64,000 bases of DNA from Candidatus Babelota bacterium (GTDB taxonomy: Bacteria; Babelota; Babeliae; Babelales; Vermiphilaceae), in contig JAHDWT010000001.1 in the NCBI GenBank assembly GCA_023382795.1, positions 1-64,000 of the forward strand. The letters run 5' to 3'. Shown here piece after piece: positions 8,485-16,743 of this stretch. The stretch's first letter is position 1. The number at the start of each line of letters is the position of its first letter. Made by a program: the position numbers and the translations under genes. The notes beneath the pieces are model-generated. The model saw only the letters and a program-made list of their open reading frames with translations. It made no database searches and had not been told where the DNA came from.

Positions 8485-8964
8485 CTACTCTCCACGACTT
8501 TCTTGAATTTCACGGAAAGCTACCTCTTTGCCATGGAATCCTTTGACCTTGGTCCATTTACCTGGCTCAATGTCCTTGTATTTTTCAAAGAAATGTTTTA
8601 CCAAATTTTTGGTAGCATCATTAAGATCGCCAATATCCTGAATACTCGCATAAAACGGATCGACTTTGCGCGTAGGAACGGCAATAATTTTGTTGTCCAA
8701 TCCGGCTTCATCTTCCATTTCAAGTAAACCAATAACACGAGATGGCAACAGCGAACCTGGTTGAACAGGATACGTTGCAATAACCATCACATCTACCGGA
8801 TCGCCATCCTTCGCCTTAGTTCCTGGCAAATAGCCGTAATTAAAGGGATATCCCATTGCGGTGTAAATAAATCGATCAACCAGCAAAAGCCCCGTTTGCT
8901 TATCTACTTCATATTTGACTTGAGAACCTTTTGGTATCTCTATAAAAACTCTAATATCTTCCAC
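8485..8964 (-). CDS. ppa: Inorganic pyrophosphatase, family I
   Basis: Soluble Mg-dependent enzyme that hydrolyses pyrophosphate and drives biosynthesis forward. The signature DGDPVDV at residues 53-59 holds the metal-binding aspartates. IEIPKGS, VDR, PFNYGYLP, EDEAGLDNKI and HFFEKYKDIEPGKW are all family blocks. The GTG at 8964 is preferred because AGGA lies 5 bases upstream; an in-frame GTG at 8982 would add six residues but has no ribosome site. About 159 residues, close to other bacterial enzymes. It follows the ABC ATPase gene closely and is probably the last gene of that operon, ended by the inverted repeat at 8424-8462. Confidence 0.93.
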   Translation of the reverse strand: MEDIRVFIEIPKGSQVKYEVDKQTGLLLVDRFIYTAMGYPFNYGYLPGTKAKDGDPVDVMVIATYPVQPGSLLPSRVIGLLEMEDEAGLDNKIIAVPTRKVDPFYASIQDIGDLNDATKNLVKHFFEKYKDIEPGKWTKVKGFHGKEVAFREIQESRGE

Positions 8965-9002
8965 ATTATTCCTTATAAACACCTATAAGCGTGTATATTT
9001 TA

Positions 9003-9758
9003 TTATCCCATCCTAATAGCCGCATAATCAATGTCCCCGCTCATGTCATGCGCATCTAGGCGATCTTTTTCTGCACCGGCATATTCTTTCGCGATACCAC
9101 CTCGCTCAAGGACCCAAAGGCGATTGCCAAGAGTGCGGGCCAACATCGGATCATGTGTAATCATAAGCGTAGTAATAGTATGTTCTTTGATATAACGATT
9201 TGCAAAAGTAAGTAACTTGGTAGCAGCAACGGGATCCAAGGCAGCGGTTGGTTCGTCAAGCAATAAAATTCTCGGTTTGACAATCGTTGCCATGACCAGC
9301 GAAATAATTTGTCGTTGCCCACCCGAAAGTGACCCCATAGGTGCATGGAGCAATGTTTCTAAACCTAAATCGAGTGGTTTAAGCACTTCTTCAACCAAAT
9401 ATTTTGGAAAATGTTTCATGCCAGAACGTAACGAAGCGAATCTTCCTTTGTACGTGGCAAGCGCTAAATTTTGAGCTACCGTCATATGCGCCACACAACT
9501 AAGATACGTATTCTGAAACAATCGTCCTACATATGCTGCGCGATCAAGCTCTGACCGATGAGTAATGTCATGACCATCGAGCAACATACTACCCTGCTGG
9601 CAAGAAACTCGACCCGCAATGAGATCGAACAGGGTACTTTTTCCTGCCCCATTTGGGCCAACAATCACAATAAAGTCGCCATCATATACTCGGCACGAGA
9701 GCTGTTCAAAAACCTTTTTTTGATCAAACGCTAGACCAATAGTATTCAGTTCCAACAT
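9003..9758 (-). CDS. ABC transporter ATPase of a TrpXYZ-type importer
   Basis: 251 residues. Walker A is GPNGAGKST at 34-42, the signature is LSGGQRQ, Walker B is RILLLDEPTAALD and the H-loop is MITHD, so the ATPase looks intact. Together with the permease 2 bases upstream and the PF04392-type binding protein it forms a complete importer. In characterised relatives (TrpXYZ) the cargo is an aromatic amino acid. The leader peptide upstream points to tyrosine and/or phenylalanine here, but that is inference. Confidence 0.9.
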   Translation of the reverse strand: MLELNTIGLAFDQKKVFEQLSCRVYDGDFIVIVGPNGAGKSTLFDLIAGRVSCQQGSMLLDGHDITHRSELDRAAYVGRLFQNTYLSCVAHMTVAQNLALATYKGRFASLRSGMKHFPKYLVEEVLKPLDLGLETLLHAPMGSLSGGQRQIISLVMATIVKPRILLLDEPTAALDPVAATKLLTFANRYIKEHTITTLMITHDPMLARTLGNRLWVLERGGIAKEYAGAEKDRLDAHDMSGDIDYAAIRMG

Positions 9759-9760
9759 GG

Positions 9761-10615
9761 TTATTTCCTTGTTTTGGTAGCGGTATATGATTTGATAGCG
9801 AGCAACACTACAATCAATACTGCGGTTACCAACTTATTCCACTCCTGCGCTAATTCTAACTCAAACGTTGTCGTAATAATGGCTTGATATATAATGCTGC
9901 CCAGCACAAGACTAATACCAATACCAGGACCGATGAGCTCGGCTAAAATAAGTCCTGCCAATGCACTCACCAGGATGCCAACACTTGCCCATATGGAGAA
10001 ATAACCAACATAATGTGCAAAAAGCGCACCGGCACATGCCGTAAGCATATTACCAAGAACCAATGCAGTAATTTTGTAGTGATGAATATTTTTACCAAGA
10101 TTAGTAAGCATTTGAGGATTATCACCGACAGCCCGAATAAGATAGCCTATTTCTGTATTTAACATAATGCGCATTCCGTATATGGCCACCATCGCTATCA
10201 CAATAAGTATCGGTAAAAATTTGTAGGTACTCAAAGATGCCGGCACCATATCAAAGATGGTTTGTTGCCCAATAATGGTTGCATTGGCCCCTGCAATTTT
10301 TAGATTAATGGAGAAGAGCCCTGTCGTAACCACAATACCACTAATCAAATTGTTAATCCTCAACGTAGTATGTAATAATCCGGTGATTAATCCTGCACAT
10401 GCACCTGCACACAAGGCGATAAACATGGTAAGAGCTGGATGCAAACCCCACAACAAACCTGCAACGCCTAGTGCGCCTCCTAAGCCAAAACTACCCTCTA
10501 CCGTAAGATCATCAAATTTGATGATACGCGAAGTAATATAGACACCTAAAACCACAAGGCTGTAAATAAGTCCGCGCTCTACAAGTGCCTGTACCAATAA
10601 CCATATATCTGCCAT
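9761..10615 (-). CDS. ABC transporter permease, BPD_transp_2 (LivH/TrpY-like)
   Basis: 284 residues from ATG 10615, chosen because AGGA sits 7 bases upstream. ATG 10639 would add eight residues (MKLTQEKL) without a ribosome site. Eight or nine hydrophobic segments are visible, with the conserved block DDLTVEGSFGLGGALG near the start and NNLISGIVVTTGLFSIN in the middle. The fold and order match the single permease found in TrpXYZ systems, which works as a homodimer. The ATPase gene begins 2 bases after its stop. Confidence 0.88.
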   Translation of the reverse strand: MADIWLLVQALVERGLIYSLVVLGVYITSRIIKFDDLTVEGSFGLGGALGVAGLLWGLHPALTMFIALCAGACAGLITGLLHTTLRINNLISGIVVTTGLFSINLKIAGANATIIGQQTIFDMVPASLSTYKFLPILIVIAMVAIYGMRIMLNTEIGYLIRAVGDNPQMLTNLGKNIHHYKITALVLGNMLTACAGALFAHYVGYFSIWASVGILVSALAGLILAELIGPGIGISLVLGSIIYQAIITTTFELELAQEWNKLVTAVLIVVLLAIKSYTATKTRK

Positions 10616-10736
10616 AAGTTTTTCCTGTGTAAGTTTCATTATTGAAGAATCACTACCCGCTTGTGTAAGAAGGGTCTAGAACTATCAATCGTGCGTAGAT
10701 TCATCTGTTTATTACTATGTGATATTCAGACAATGC

Positions 10737-11708
10737 TTATCTACGTACCACCATCGGCTCAAGATGTGCTGGAATAGTTAAGTTAAGTGCCTTCAGCGTA
10801 TTTTGATTTACAAAAATTCTTCCTGATACAGCATAGCCAACCGGTAATTCACGTGGCTTCTTGCCCTCATTAAAAACGGCTATAAAACGCTGTGCTGCCT
10901 GTTTACCATGAGTATGATAATCAATACCACGCGCCGCAAGCGCTCCATGATCAACCAGCAAATTATCACTTACTATAAGCGGTTTTTTTGCATGTAATGC
11001 TTTTTGTGCAATAAGATCAATGGTAGATGCTACGGTATTGTCAGTTGGAGCAAGGAGCATATCAGCTTTGTGTAAAGCAGAATCAATAGCAGACAGCATA
11101 TCACTTTCATGCGCAACTCCCATATCAAGATGCGCTATGTTAAGGCGATCTAATTCTTTTTTCATTTCTTCAACTAAGAACATAGAATTAGGTTCGGCAT
11201 TATTATACATAAGTGCAACATTTTTTACCTGAGGCACAAGCTCTTTGAGCATGTTTATTGTATCTGGGATATTGATCATGTCGCTACTGCCAGTAACGTT
11301 TGTTGTAGGATGAATAACACCAAGGCTCTGTGGATTCGTAATAGCGGCGAAAAATATTGGTTTTTGTTTTTCAACCGCAGCAATTGCCTGAAGCGCTGGC
11401 GTTGCTATGGCGAAAATTGCTTTTACCTCCGGATCAGCATGAAAACTTTGTGCGATGGCATGAGCATTGCCCACATTCCCTTGCGCATTGCGTTCAACAA
11501 ATTTCACTTTTTTTGGCATCTGTTCTCTTATCGCTTGCATAAAACCAATTCGAACTGCATCAAGTGCAGGATGGGAGGCGGTTTGTAAAATACCGATAGT
11601 TAATCCGCCGTTCAAGGAATCATTTTTTCCTCGCTGTCGCAAAAGTATTACGCTACCTATCAGGGCTAACGCTATAAGCAACATTGAAATATGTTTTCTG
11701 GTCATCAT
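10737..11708 (-). CDS. ABC substrate-binding protein, TrpX family (PF04392-type)
   Basis: 323 residues. An N-terminal hydrophobic segment (SMLLIALALIGSVILL) followed by RQRGK and no lipobox cysteine suggests a membrane-anchored binding protein, not a lipoprotein. The body has the periplasmic-binding-protein pattern with family blocks IGILQTASHPALDAVRIGF, NAQGN, IFAIATPALQA, VTGSSDM, VALMYNNAEPNS and PTDNTVAS. GGAAG precedes ATG 11708, and a second ATG follows at once. It is the first structural gene of the importer operon and lies about 40 bases downstream of the terminator hairpin at 11744-11769. Confidence 0.88.
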   Translation of the reverse strand: MMTRKHISMLLIALALIGSVILLRQRGKNDSLNGGLTIGILQTASHPALDAVRIGFMQAIREQMPKKVKFVERNAQGNVGNAHAIAQSFHADPEVKAIFAIATPALQAIAAVEKQKPIFFAAITNPQSLGVIHPTTNVTGSSDMINIPDTINMLKELVPQVKNVALMYNNAEPNSMFLVEEMKKELDRLNIAHLDMGVAHESDMLSAIDSALHKADMLLAPTDNTVASTIDLIAQKALHAKKPLIVSDNLLVDHGALAARGIDYHTHGKQAAQRFIAVFNEGKKPRELPVGYAVSGRIFVNQNTLKALNLTIPAHLEPMVVRR

Positions 11709-11743
11709 CGTCTTCCTTATCGATTAAAACACCACTAATAATT

Positions 11744-11769
11744 AAAAATCCCCGGGTTGTGACCGGGGA
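11744..11769 (-). terminator. Intrinsic terminator in the importer leader (probable attenuator)
   Basis: On the minus-strand RNA a 7-bp GC-rich stem (UCCCCGG with CCGGGGA, loop of 7) is followed directly by UUUUUAAUU. It lies between the aromatic-rich short ORF and the binding-protein gene, so it would stop transcription before the importer. A segment inside the short ORF (11827-11832 on the plus strand) gives RNA CGGGGA, which can pair with the UCCCCG of the 5' arm and would prevent the hairpin. That is the arrangement expected of a ribosome-dependent attenuator. Confidence 0.65.
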
Positions 11770-11789
11770 CTTATTTTTTCTCTATCAAT

Positions 11790-11966
11790 CTAGATTTGTG
11801 TACACATCCTAGAAGTATAAACTTCATCCCCGTAAAAAATATGATAGCTAAAGTAAAAATAGGAAAAGAAGCAATAATATGCGACAGAATGGGACAACAT
11901 CGAGAGGGTGGCTTGGGATCGAGCCAAACAGGTATTGCTTTGAGAAATTGTAGATCGCATATTCAT
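11790..11966 (-). CDS. Putative Tyr/Phe-rich leader peptide of the importer operon
   Basis: 58 codons from ATG 11966, with GAAGGTG 5 bases upstream. The second half contains the stretch AYYCFFSYFYFSYHIFYG and then DEVY: seven Tyr and five Phe codons within about 22. It ends 20 bases before the terminator stem. It is longer than classic leader peptides, and a start at an internal ATG is possible, but that one lacks a ribosome site. The probable role is as a sensor: ribosomes stall when charged tRNA-Tyr or tRNA-Phe is scarce, which frees the antiterminator segment. A real small membrane protein is the alternative reading. Confidence 0.5.
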   Translation of the reverse strand: MNMRSTISQSNTCLARSQATLSMLSHSVAYYCFFSYFYFSYHIFYGDEVYTSRMCTQI

Positions 11967-12003
11967 AAAAACACCTTCGAATGAGATGCATACTATGAAA
12001 ACC

Positions 12004-12032
12004 AGTGTAGGTAATTCATCTATGATGGTCAA
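12004..12032 (-). promoter_or_regulatory. Probable sigma70-type promoter of the importer operon
   Basis: On the minus strand TTGACC (12032-12027) and TACACT (12009-12004) are separated by exactly 17 bases. Transcription would start near 11997, about 30 bases before the leader ATG. The rest of the 11709-12132 gap holds the leader ORF, the terminator and the start region of the divergent PLC-like gene. Confidence 0.5.
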
Positions 12033-12132
12033 ATGGTTCTTATCATGCTTTATTGATTGAATCATTTACTGCTTCACGCCACTCATATTAAACTATGTAA
12101 ATAAAGGGATGATTCATGAGTCGGGGGAATCT

Positions 12133-13395
12133 ATGCAAAATTCATCATACGGGTATTTGATTAGGAAAATCGGTGCAATGCTACTGTTGACGCATTGCTC
12201 TTTCGTCGGTGCACAAACAAATAATTCTTCTGCAATACAAGATAAGCGTCTTTCAGATATCACACTGCTCTGCGCACACAATGCCACGTCAAATTACAGT
12301 AAGGGTTCCAACGTCGTTGCCAATCAATCACTCACACTCAATGAACTTCTGCAAGCAGGAGTCCGAGCCTTTAAAGTACCTATCCATGTCGGTATTTTCT
12401 GGAACATTGATATTGGTTCTTTTGATATTGGCCCACTTTTCAACCTACCTACTATTTCTATTAAATATCATGAACAGGCTGTGCTCGCACACGCACTTGC
12501 ACCATCAGAAGCCATACATCAAGAAAAACTTATATATGGCGCAATTGCTGATTCCACCGTAATACAAGCACTTCAAAATTTACCTGGATTCGGCCAATTG
12601 TTTAAAAAGACTTTTCAAGAAATTCTCGCTCAATCAATAGATAAAGGCGTCATACTTTCTAAGCTCTCGTGGATGATCGATCGATCATCCCTATCACTAG
12701 AAGAATTCCTCATCACGCTGCGCATTTTTCTTGAAAATCATCCTCAGGAATTTCTGGTTATTACTCCTAACGTTAATATCAAAGAAATAAAAGACTTTGA
12801 TTATATTATCCAAGCATTTGAAGCAAGTGACATGGTCAAATATCTCTACATTCACGAGCCAGGAAAACCATGGCCCACTATTGCAGAATTGATCAATAAA
12901 AATAAGCGATTTCTATGCTTTATTCAACATGCTAACGAATATGACACTGATATCATTAAACACTATGGATCGTCCCACTTGATAAGCAAGATAGCAACCA
13001 TGTCAAAATTATCATTCAACACACAATATGCATATCATGCGATTGAAGATTTTGCCTCAAAGGATTGCTGTATTTTTGGCACATCATGTACAGCTACTAA
13101 TGGCACTCCCCCCATTATGATACTGCAACACTTTATCACAAAAGGACTCGCTGGCGATCAAAATATTGCACAAGAAGCTAATAAACCTAATATTATTTGG
13201 CAACATATAAAAAATTGTAGTACTGCGACTGGATTGCTCCCTAATTTCATTATGCTCGATTTCCTTACTCAAGAATCCATCCAACAAATCAACCAAGAAA
13301 TAATCATGCCACTCAACACAAGGCGAGCCTATTATCAAAATACGCTCATTCCACAATCCGGCGCCACAGCACCATGTACTCACTGCACAAATTAG
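12133..13395 (+). CDS. Exported PLC-like phosphodiesterase-fold protein
   Basis: 420 residues from ATG 12133, which has GGGGGA 4 bases upstream; ATG 12109 would add eight residues. The signal peptide is MQNSSYGYLIRKIGAMLLLT onward, cleaved near GAQ. Family marks of the PI-PLC-X TIM barrel are LLCAHNATSNYSKG (His49 as the likely first catalytic His), LNELLQAGVRAFKV, KYHEQ (His113, second catalytic His candidate), SLEEFLITLRIFLENHPQEF and EPGKPWPTIAELINKNKRF. The usual acidic residue after the GxR strand is replaced by Lys81-Val, so the catalysis may differ. It is probably secreted and acts on host lipid or glycan phosphodiesters. Confidence 0.7.
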   Translation: MQNSSYGYLIRKIGAMLLLTHCSFVGAQTNNSSAIQDKRLSDITLLCAHNATSNYSKGSNVVANQSLTLNELLQAGVRAFKVPIHVGIFWNIDIGSFDIGPLFNLPTISIKYHEQAVLAHALAPSEAIHQEKLIYGAIADSTVIQALQNLPGFGQLFKKTFQEILAQSIDKGVILSKLSWMIDRSSLSLEEFLITLRIFLENHPQEFLVITPNVNIKEIKDFDYIIQAFEASDMVKYLYIHEPGKPWPTIAELINKNKRFLCFIQHANEYDTDIIKHYGSSHLISKIATMSKLSFNTQYAYHAIEDFASKDCCIFGTSCTATNGTPPIMILQHFITKGLAGDQNIAQEANKPNIIWQHIKNCSTATGLLPNFIMLDFLTQESIQQINQEIIMPLNTRRAYYQNTLIPQSGATAPCTHCTN

Positions 13396-13408
13396 CGGAG
13401 AAATTAAT

Positions 13409-13882
13409 ATGCCTGGTTACCGAGGACATTTGATAGGGGGATTGGCTACCTTTATAGGATTAATGTATCTCTTGCAACCAATACCCTCAACACCGCTCTC
13501 ACCTTTTTGGTGGCTGCTCTTTTCTCTTGCAGGAGCATTATTTCCTGACATTGATACCAAAAGTAAGGGGCAATTCTGGTTTTCTTGGCTTATGATAATC
13601 GTCATGATACTCCTTTTCATGCATCGGCGCTATGCAGTGGCAGCAATGATTGGAGTAGCCTCAATGATTCCGATGTTGAGCAAACATCGAGGCATATTTC
13701 ATAATCCATGGTTTATCATTGCGGTGTCATGTATTGCGACGTTCATGATAAACCAATGCATGAGACCTCATATCCATCTTTGTAGCTATGATATGGTGTT
13801 TTTTATTGCTGGCGCATGGTCACACATCATCTTAGATCTAGGAATACGTAAGGCCTTTAAGAGATCCTTGATTATCCCTTAA
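13409..13882 (+). CDS. YdjM-like inner-membrane metal-dependent hydrolase (PF04307-type)
   Basis: 157 residues with four or five membrane segments. The conserved marks are GYRGHLIGG at the start, GALFPDIDTKSKG near residue 43, KHRGIFHNPW near 93 and GAWSHIILDL near 133. These His/Asp clusters are the putative metal site of the family (YdjM in E. coli); the substrate is not known. GGAGA precedes the ATG, which begins 13 bases after the PLC-like gene, so the two are probably co-transcribed. Confidence 0.8.
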   Translation: MPGYRGHLIGGLATFIGLMYLLQPIPSTPLSPFWWLLFSLAGALFPDIDTKSKGQFWFSWLMIIVMILLFMHRRYAVAAMIGVASMIPMLSKHRGIFHNPWFIIAVSCIATFMINQCMRPHIHLCSYDMVFFIAGAWSHIILDLGIRKAFKRSLIIP

Positions 13883-13909
13883 AGGCCCTGAATTTTGCTT
13901 TTAAAGTTT

Positions 13910-15136
13910 TTATCGATTATTGTCGCGTAACACTATTTCTTTCTCCCCTTCTAAATATGATTGCAATCTAGATGCCATATCAAGGGCTTCATGCAATTTC
14001 TGAGGACGATTCTGATAACCTTGTATAGCGCTTAGATGGCTACCAATCATACGCTTATGAAATGGACTGGATTCATTTGCATACAATGCCAAAAGGGCAT
14101 TTTCTTGCCTAACCGATCTATCTCTTAATTCTCGAAAATCTTTATCTGGATTTGGGAAGTATATAGGATCATTAGAATCTGGAACCCTTTGGTTTCCAAA
14201 CGATTTATCATCTAGGTGCGATGCATACACAGGGTCGCTGGAATCTGGAATAGTTTGGCGCTCATCTTCTCGATCACGCATCCATGCGATAAGAGTAGAT
14301 TTCACTATATTACCGTCTTCTTCGCCTATGAGTGAGGGGTTTTTATCTAATTTATTCATAACATCACATACATCATTACAGTCTCGTAGTGCATTGCGTA
14401 GCCCATTTATATCAGAAAATTTCCCAGAAAGCCGGCTTTGTAAATATTTATAACAATTTGCAACTTCTGGTTTAAGAAACTCGCCATTTAGATATGAGCG
14501 TAATTTGGATGATGTATCAAGAATTTTACGTAATCTTTGAGGGCAATTTTGATAATTTTTTATGGTAATTAGATGATCGCGAATCATACACTTATGAAAT
14601 TCATCAGATTTTTTCGTGTATAATATTTGAAGAGCCTCAATGTGTTCATTTGAACGTTTTTTTAATTCTCGTAGATCTTTATCTAGACTGGAAGGATCTT
14701 GATGCTCATCTTCTTGATCTATTATCCGTTCGATAAGAGCGGATCTTGCTATATTATAGATTCTTTCATCTGTAGGTGAGGGTCTTTTATCTAGTTTATC
14801 CATAATATTAGAAATATTCTCTCCGTCTTGTAGTACATTACATAGTCTGGATACATTGGGAGCCGCCTCAGAAAAACAGCTTTGCAAGCGTTGAACAAAA
14901 TTTATGATCTCATTTCTCTGAGACCCCTCTGGTATGAGCGGAATCGCACTCAAAAAAATCTTTACATACAAATCAGCATCACGCGCTAGTTCAACATTTT
15001 GCTCTAATAAATTTACATTAGCTGCTGGATTTAGATTGACACTAGTGCTAGAATGCGCAGTTACGCGATGCATCGCATAACTGTCAATAATGCTCAATGA
15101 CATTAAGCATAAAACAATCATCCTATATTTCGACAT
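13910..15136 (-). CDS. Exported helical protein with an internal duplication
   Basis: 408 residues from ATG 15136, preferred because AAGGGA lies upstream and MSKYRMIVLCLMSLSIIDSY is a signal peptide. The in-frame start at 15169 has no ribosome site. Two copies of a roughly 160-residue unit are visible. Copy 1 has VQRLQSCFSEAAPN, IMDKLDKRPSP, DLRELKKRSNEHIEALQILY and FHKCMIRDHLITIKNYQNCP. Copy 2 has YLQSRLSGKFSDIN, VMNKLDKNPSL, DFRELRDRSVRQENALLALY and FHKRMIGSHLSAIQGYQNRP. A smaller repeat, DSSDPVY and DSNDPIY, lies in the linker of copy 2. No known family is recognised. All-helical and probably periplasmic or secreted. Confidence 0.7.
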   Translation of the reverse strand: MSKYRMIVLCLMSLSIIDSYAMHRVTAHSSTSVNLNPAANVNLLEQNVELARDADLYVKIFLSAIPLIPEGSQRNEIINFVQRLQSCFSEAAPNVSRLCNVLQDGENISNIMDKLDKRPSPTDERIYNIARSALIERIIDQEDEHQDPSSLDKDLRELKKRSNEHIEALQILYTKKSDEFHKCMIRDHLITIKNYQNCPQRLRKILDTSSKLRSYLNGEFLKPEVANCYKYLQSRLSGKFSDINGLRNALRDCNDVCDVMNKLDKNPSLIGEEDGNIVKSTLIAWMRDREDERQTIPDSSDPVYASHLDDKSFGNQRVPDSNDPIYFPNPDKDFRELRDRSVRQENALLALYANESSPFHKRMIGSHLSAIQGYQNRPQKLHEALDMASRLQSYLEGEKEIVLRDNNR

Positions 15137-15170
15137 CAATAGTCCCTTCGATTGAATAATATTATCCACA

Positions 15171-16574
15171 CTATTTATTACTCATTTTAGAAACAATATA
15201 AATTGCGCACAAACTTAAAGAAAACCCTGGGATCATAGGAAGAATACTGGTTCCTAAATACGGCCACACTCCGGCAACAATGCTGCCAGTCAAAAGGCCA
15301 GCCATGGCGCCTGCACGGGTAATAGTTCGCCCAAACAATGCTGCAAGCATAAGTGGCCCAAATGAACTTCCCAAGCCAGACCATGCATAATTTACTAAAT
15401 TGTACACAGAGCTGCTGTTGTTCAATGCGATAACGAGTGCTACGCAAGCAACAATGATTCCGCCGATACGTGATACCAACACAAGCTCGCGCTGTGTAGC
15501 TGAACGCCTAAATAATCTTCTATACAAATCCTCAGACACCGTAGACGCTGCAACGAGAATATGGGTATCCATACTTGATAAGGTAGCAGCTAGAATGCCA
15601 CACAAAGCAAATCCAGCTAAAAGAGAAGGAAAAAGATTTTTGGTAATAATCACAAAAGCAAGTTCTGGATTATTAATTCCATGCTCAAAATAAGCTATGC
15701 TTACTAACCCCAAAAGAATTGCCGCAAGCAAAACTATTATTTGCCAAGAAATACCAACATATTTTGCATAACGAATCTTGCGGACATCATCAATACCCAT
15801 AAAATTAATGAGGATATGTGGTTGCCCAAAATAGCCAAGCCCCCAACCAAGCGAAAGCATAATAATACTTCCTAATGATTTAAGTGATGTTGGCAATAGT
15901 GAAAGCGAAATATTTTTAGCATGAGCTGCTGCTACAATGCTTGAAACACCACCAGGCAATGTATACAGAGCATACACTGGAACCATAATAATCATGGTCA
16001 ATAAAAACAATCCCTGAAAAAAGTCGCACCATGCAACTGCAACAAATCCCCCGATGAGGGTGTATAAAAGTGCAGTGCCAAGAGCAAGAATAATCCCAAG
16101 GTGATAATCCAGGTTAAAAGCAGACTCAAATAACCTGCCCATCCCAACAAGCCCGGATGCAATATAAAAAATAAAAAAAACCAATGCGATGCACGAACTC
16201 AGTACCGCAATGTTACCCGAATGATCTTGAAAACGCTTATTAAAAAATGATGAGAACGTTGGGGTATCCAAGCGCTCGGTCATAACCCGAAGCTTGGGTG
16301 CTACAAAGTGCCAATTTAAAAACATAAAGACAACGAGTCCCACAGCAGTCCACGCTTCTATCAATCCAGAAACATAAAGAGCGCCAGGATAAGCAAGAAA
16401 GAGCCAGCTTCCCATATCACTCGCCTGAGTAGCAATGGCAGTTACCCAGTAGTTCACTGAGCGGCCACCAACCATGAAAGCATCGGCATTCTTGGCTCTA
16501 TGATAAAAAAGTGCGCCTATTGTCAAAAGAAGCAATAAATAGATAAAAAAGGCAGAAACCAAAATAAGGTCCAT
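15171..16574 (-). CDS. putP: Sodium/solute symporter, PutP-like (SSS family)
   Basis: 467 residues with about 12-13 membrane segments, slightly shorter than E. coli PutP. Recognisable PutP blocks are GGRSVNYWVTAIATQASDMGSWLFLAYPGA near 36-65, GWGLGYFGQPHILINFMG near 245, and GILAATLSSMDTHILVAASTVSEDLYRR near 330. The Ser-Ser in the last block corresponds to the Na+-site region. It probably imports proline by Na+ coupling, fitting an organism that takes amino acids from a host; the substrate is inferred from similarity only. AAGGA lies upstream of the ATG. Confidence 0.85.
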   Translation of the reverse strand: MDLILVSAFFIYLLLLLTIGALFYHRAKNADAFMVGGRSVNYWVTAIATQASDMGSWLFLAYPGALYVSGLIEAWTAVGLVVFMFLNWHFVAPKLRVMTERLDTPTFSSFFNKRFQDHSGNIAVLSSCIALVFFIFYIASGLVGMGRLFESAFNLDYHLGIILALGTALLYTLIGGFVAVAWCDFFQGLFLLTMIIMVPVYALYTLPGGVSSIVAAAHAKNISLSLLPTSLKSLGSIIMLSLGWGLGYFGQPHILINFMGIDDVRKIRYAKYVGISWQIIVLLAAILLGLVSIAYFEHGINNPELAFVIITKNLFPSLLAGFALCGILAATLSSMDTHILVAASTVSEDLYRRLFRRSATQRELVLVSRIGGIIVACVALVIALNNSSSVYNLVNYAWSGLGSSFGPLMLAALFGRTITRAGAMAGLLTGSIVAGVWPYLGTSILPMIPGFSLSLCAIYIVSKMSNK

Positions 16575-16652
16575 ACTGTTTCCTTAGAAATTCAACCCGC
16601 CCTGTGGCATGCACAGAAATAGTTCGATACTCGCACAAACTAGAATGTTTTT

Positions 16653-16681
16653 AGCATAGCATTACAGGACAGATTGGGCAA
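16653..16681 (-). promoter_or_regulatory. Possible promoter for the PutP-like gene
   Basis: On the minus strand TTGCCC (16681-16676) and TATGCT (16658-16653) are 17 bases apart, four of six matches each, about 80 bases before the symporter start. Only the spacing and partial consensus support it. Confidence 0.3.
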
Positions 16682-16743
16682 TTTTGAAAATAATTCATAA
16701 AATAATTGCATTATAGGCAATAACCTCACATCTCGCACAATTT

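Noticed and set aside
8485-9000. Several plus-strand open frames across the pyrophosphatase gene
   Set aside because: They are shadows of a clearly conserved minus-strand enzyme.
11796-11984. Open reading frame of 62 codons on the plus strand upstream of the PLC-like gene
   Set aside because: No convincing ribosome site or protein-like pattern; it lies antisense to the better supported aromatic leader ORF.
11709-12000. T-box riboswitch as the explanation of the terminator before the importer
   Set aside because: The region lacks the conserved T-box sequence (AGGGTGG-N-ACCGCG) on the minus strand; the chance GAGAGGGTGGC at about 11901 is on the plus strand and does not continue correctly.
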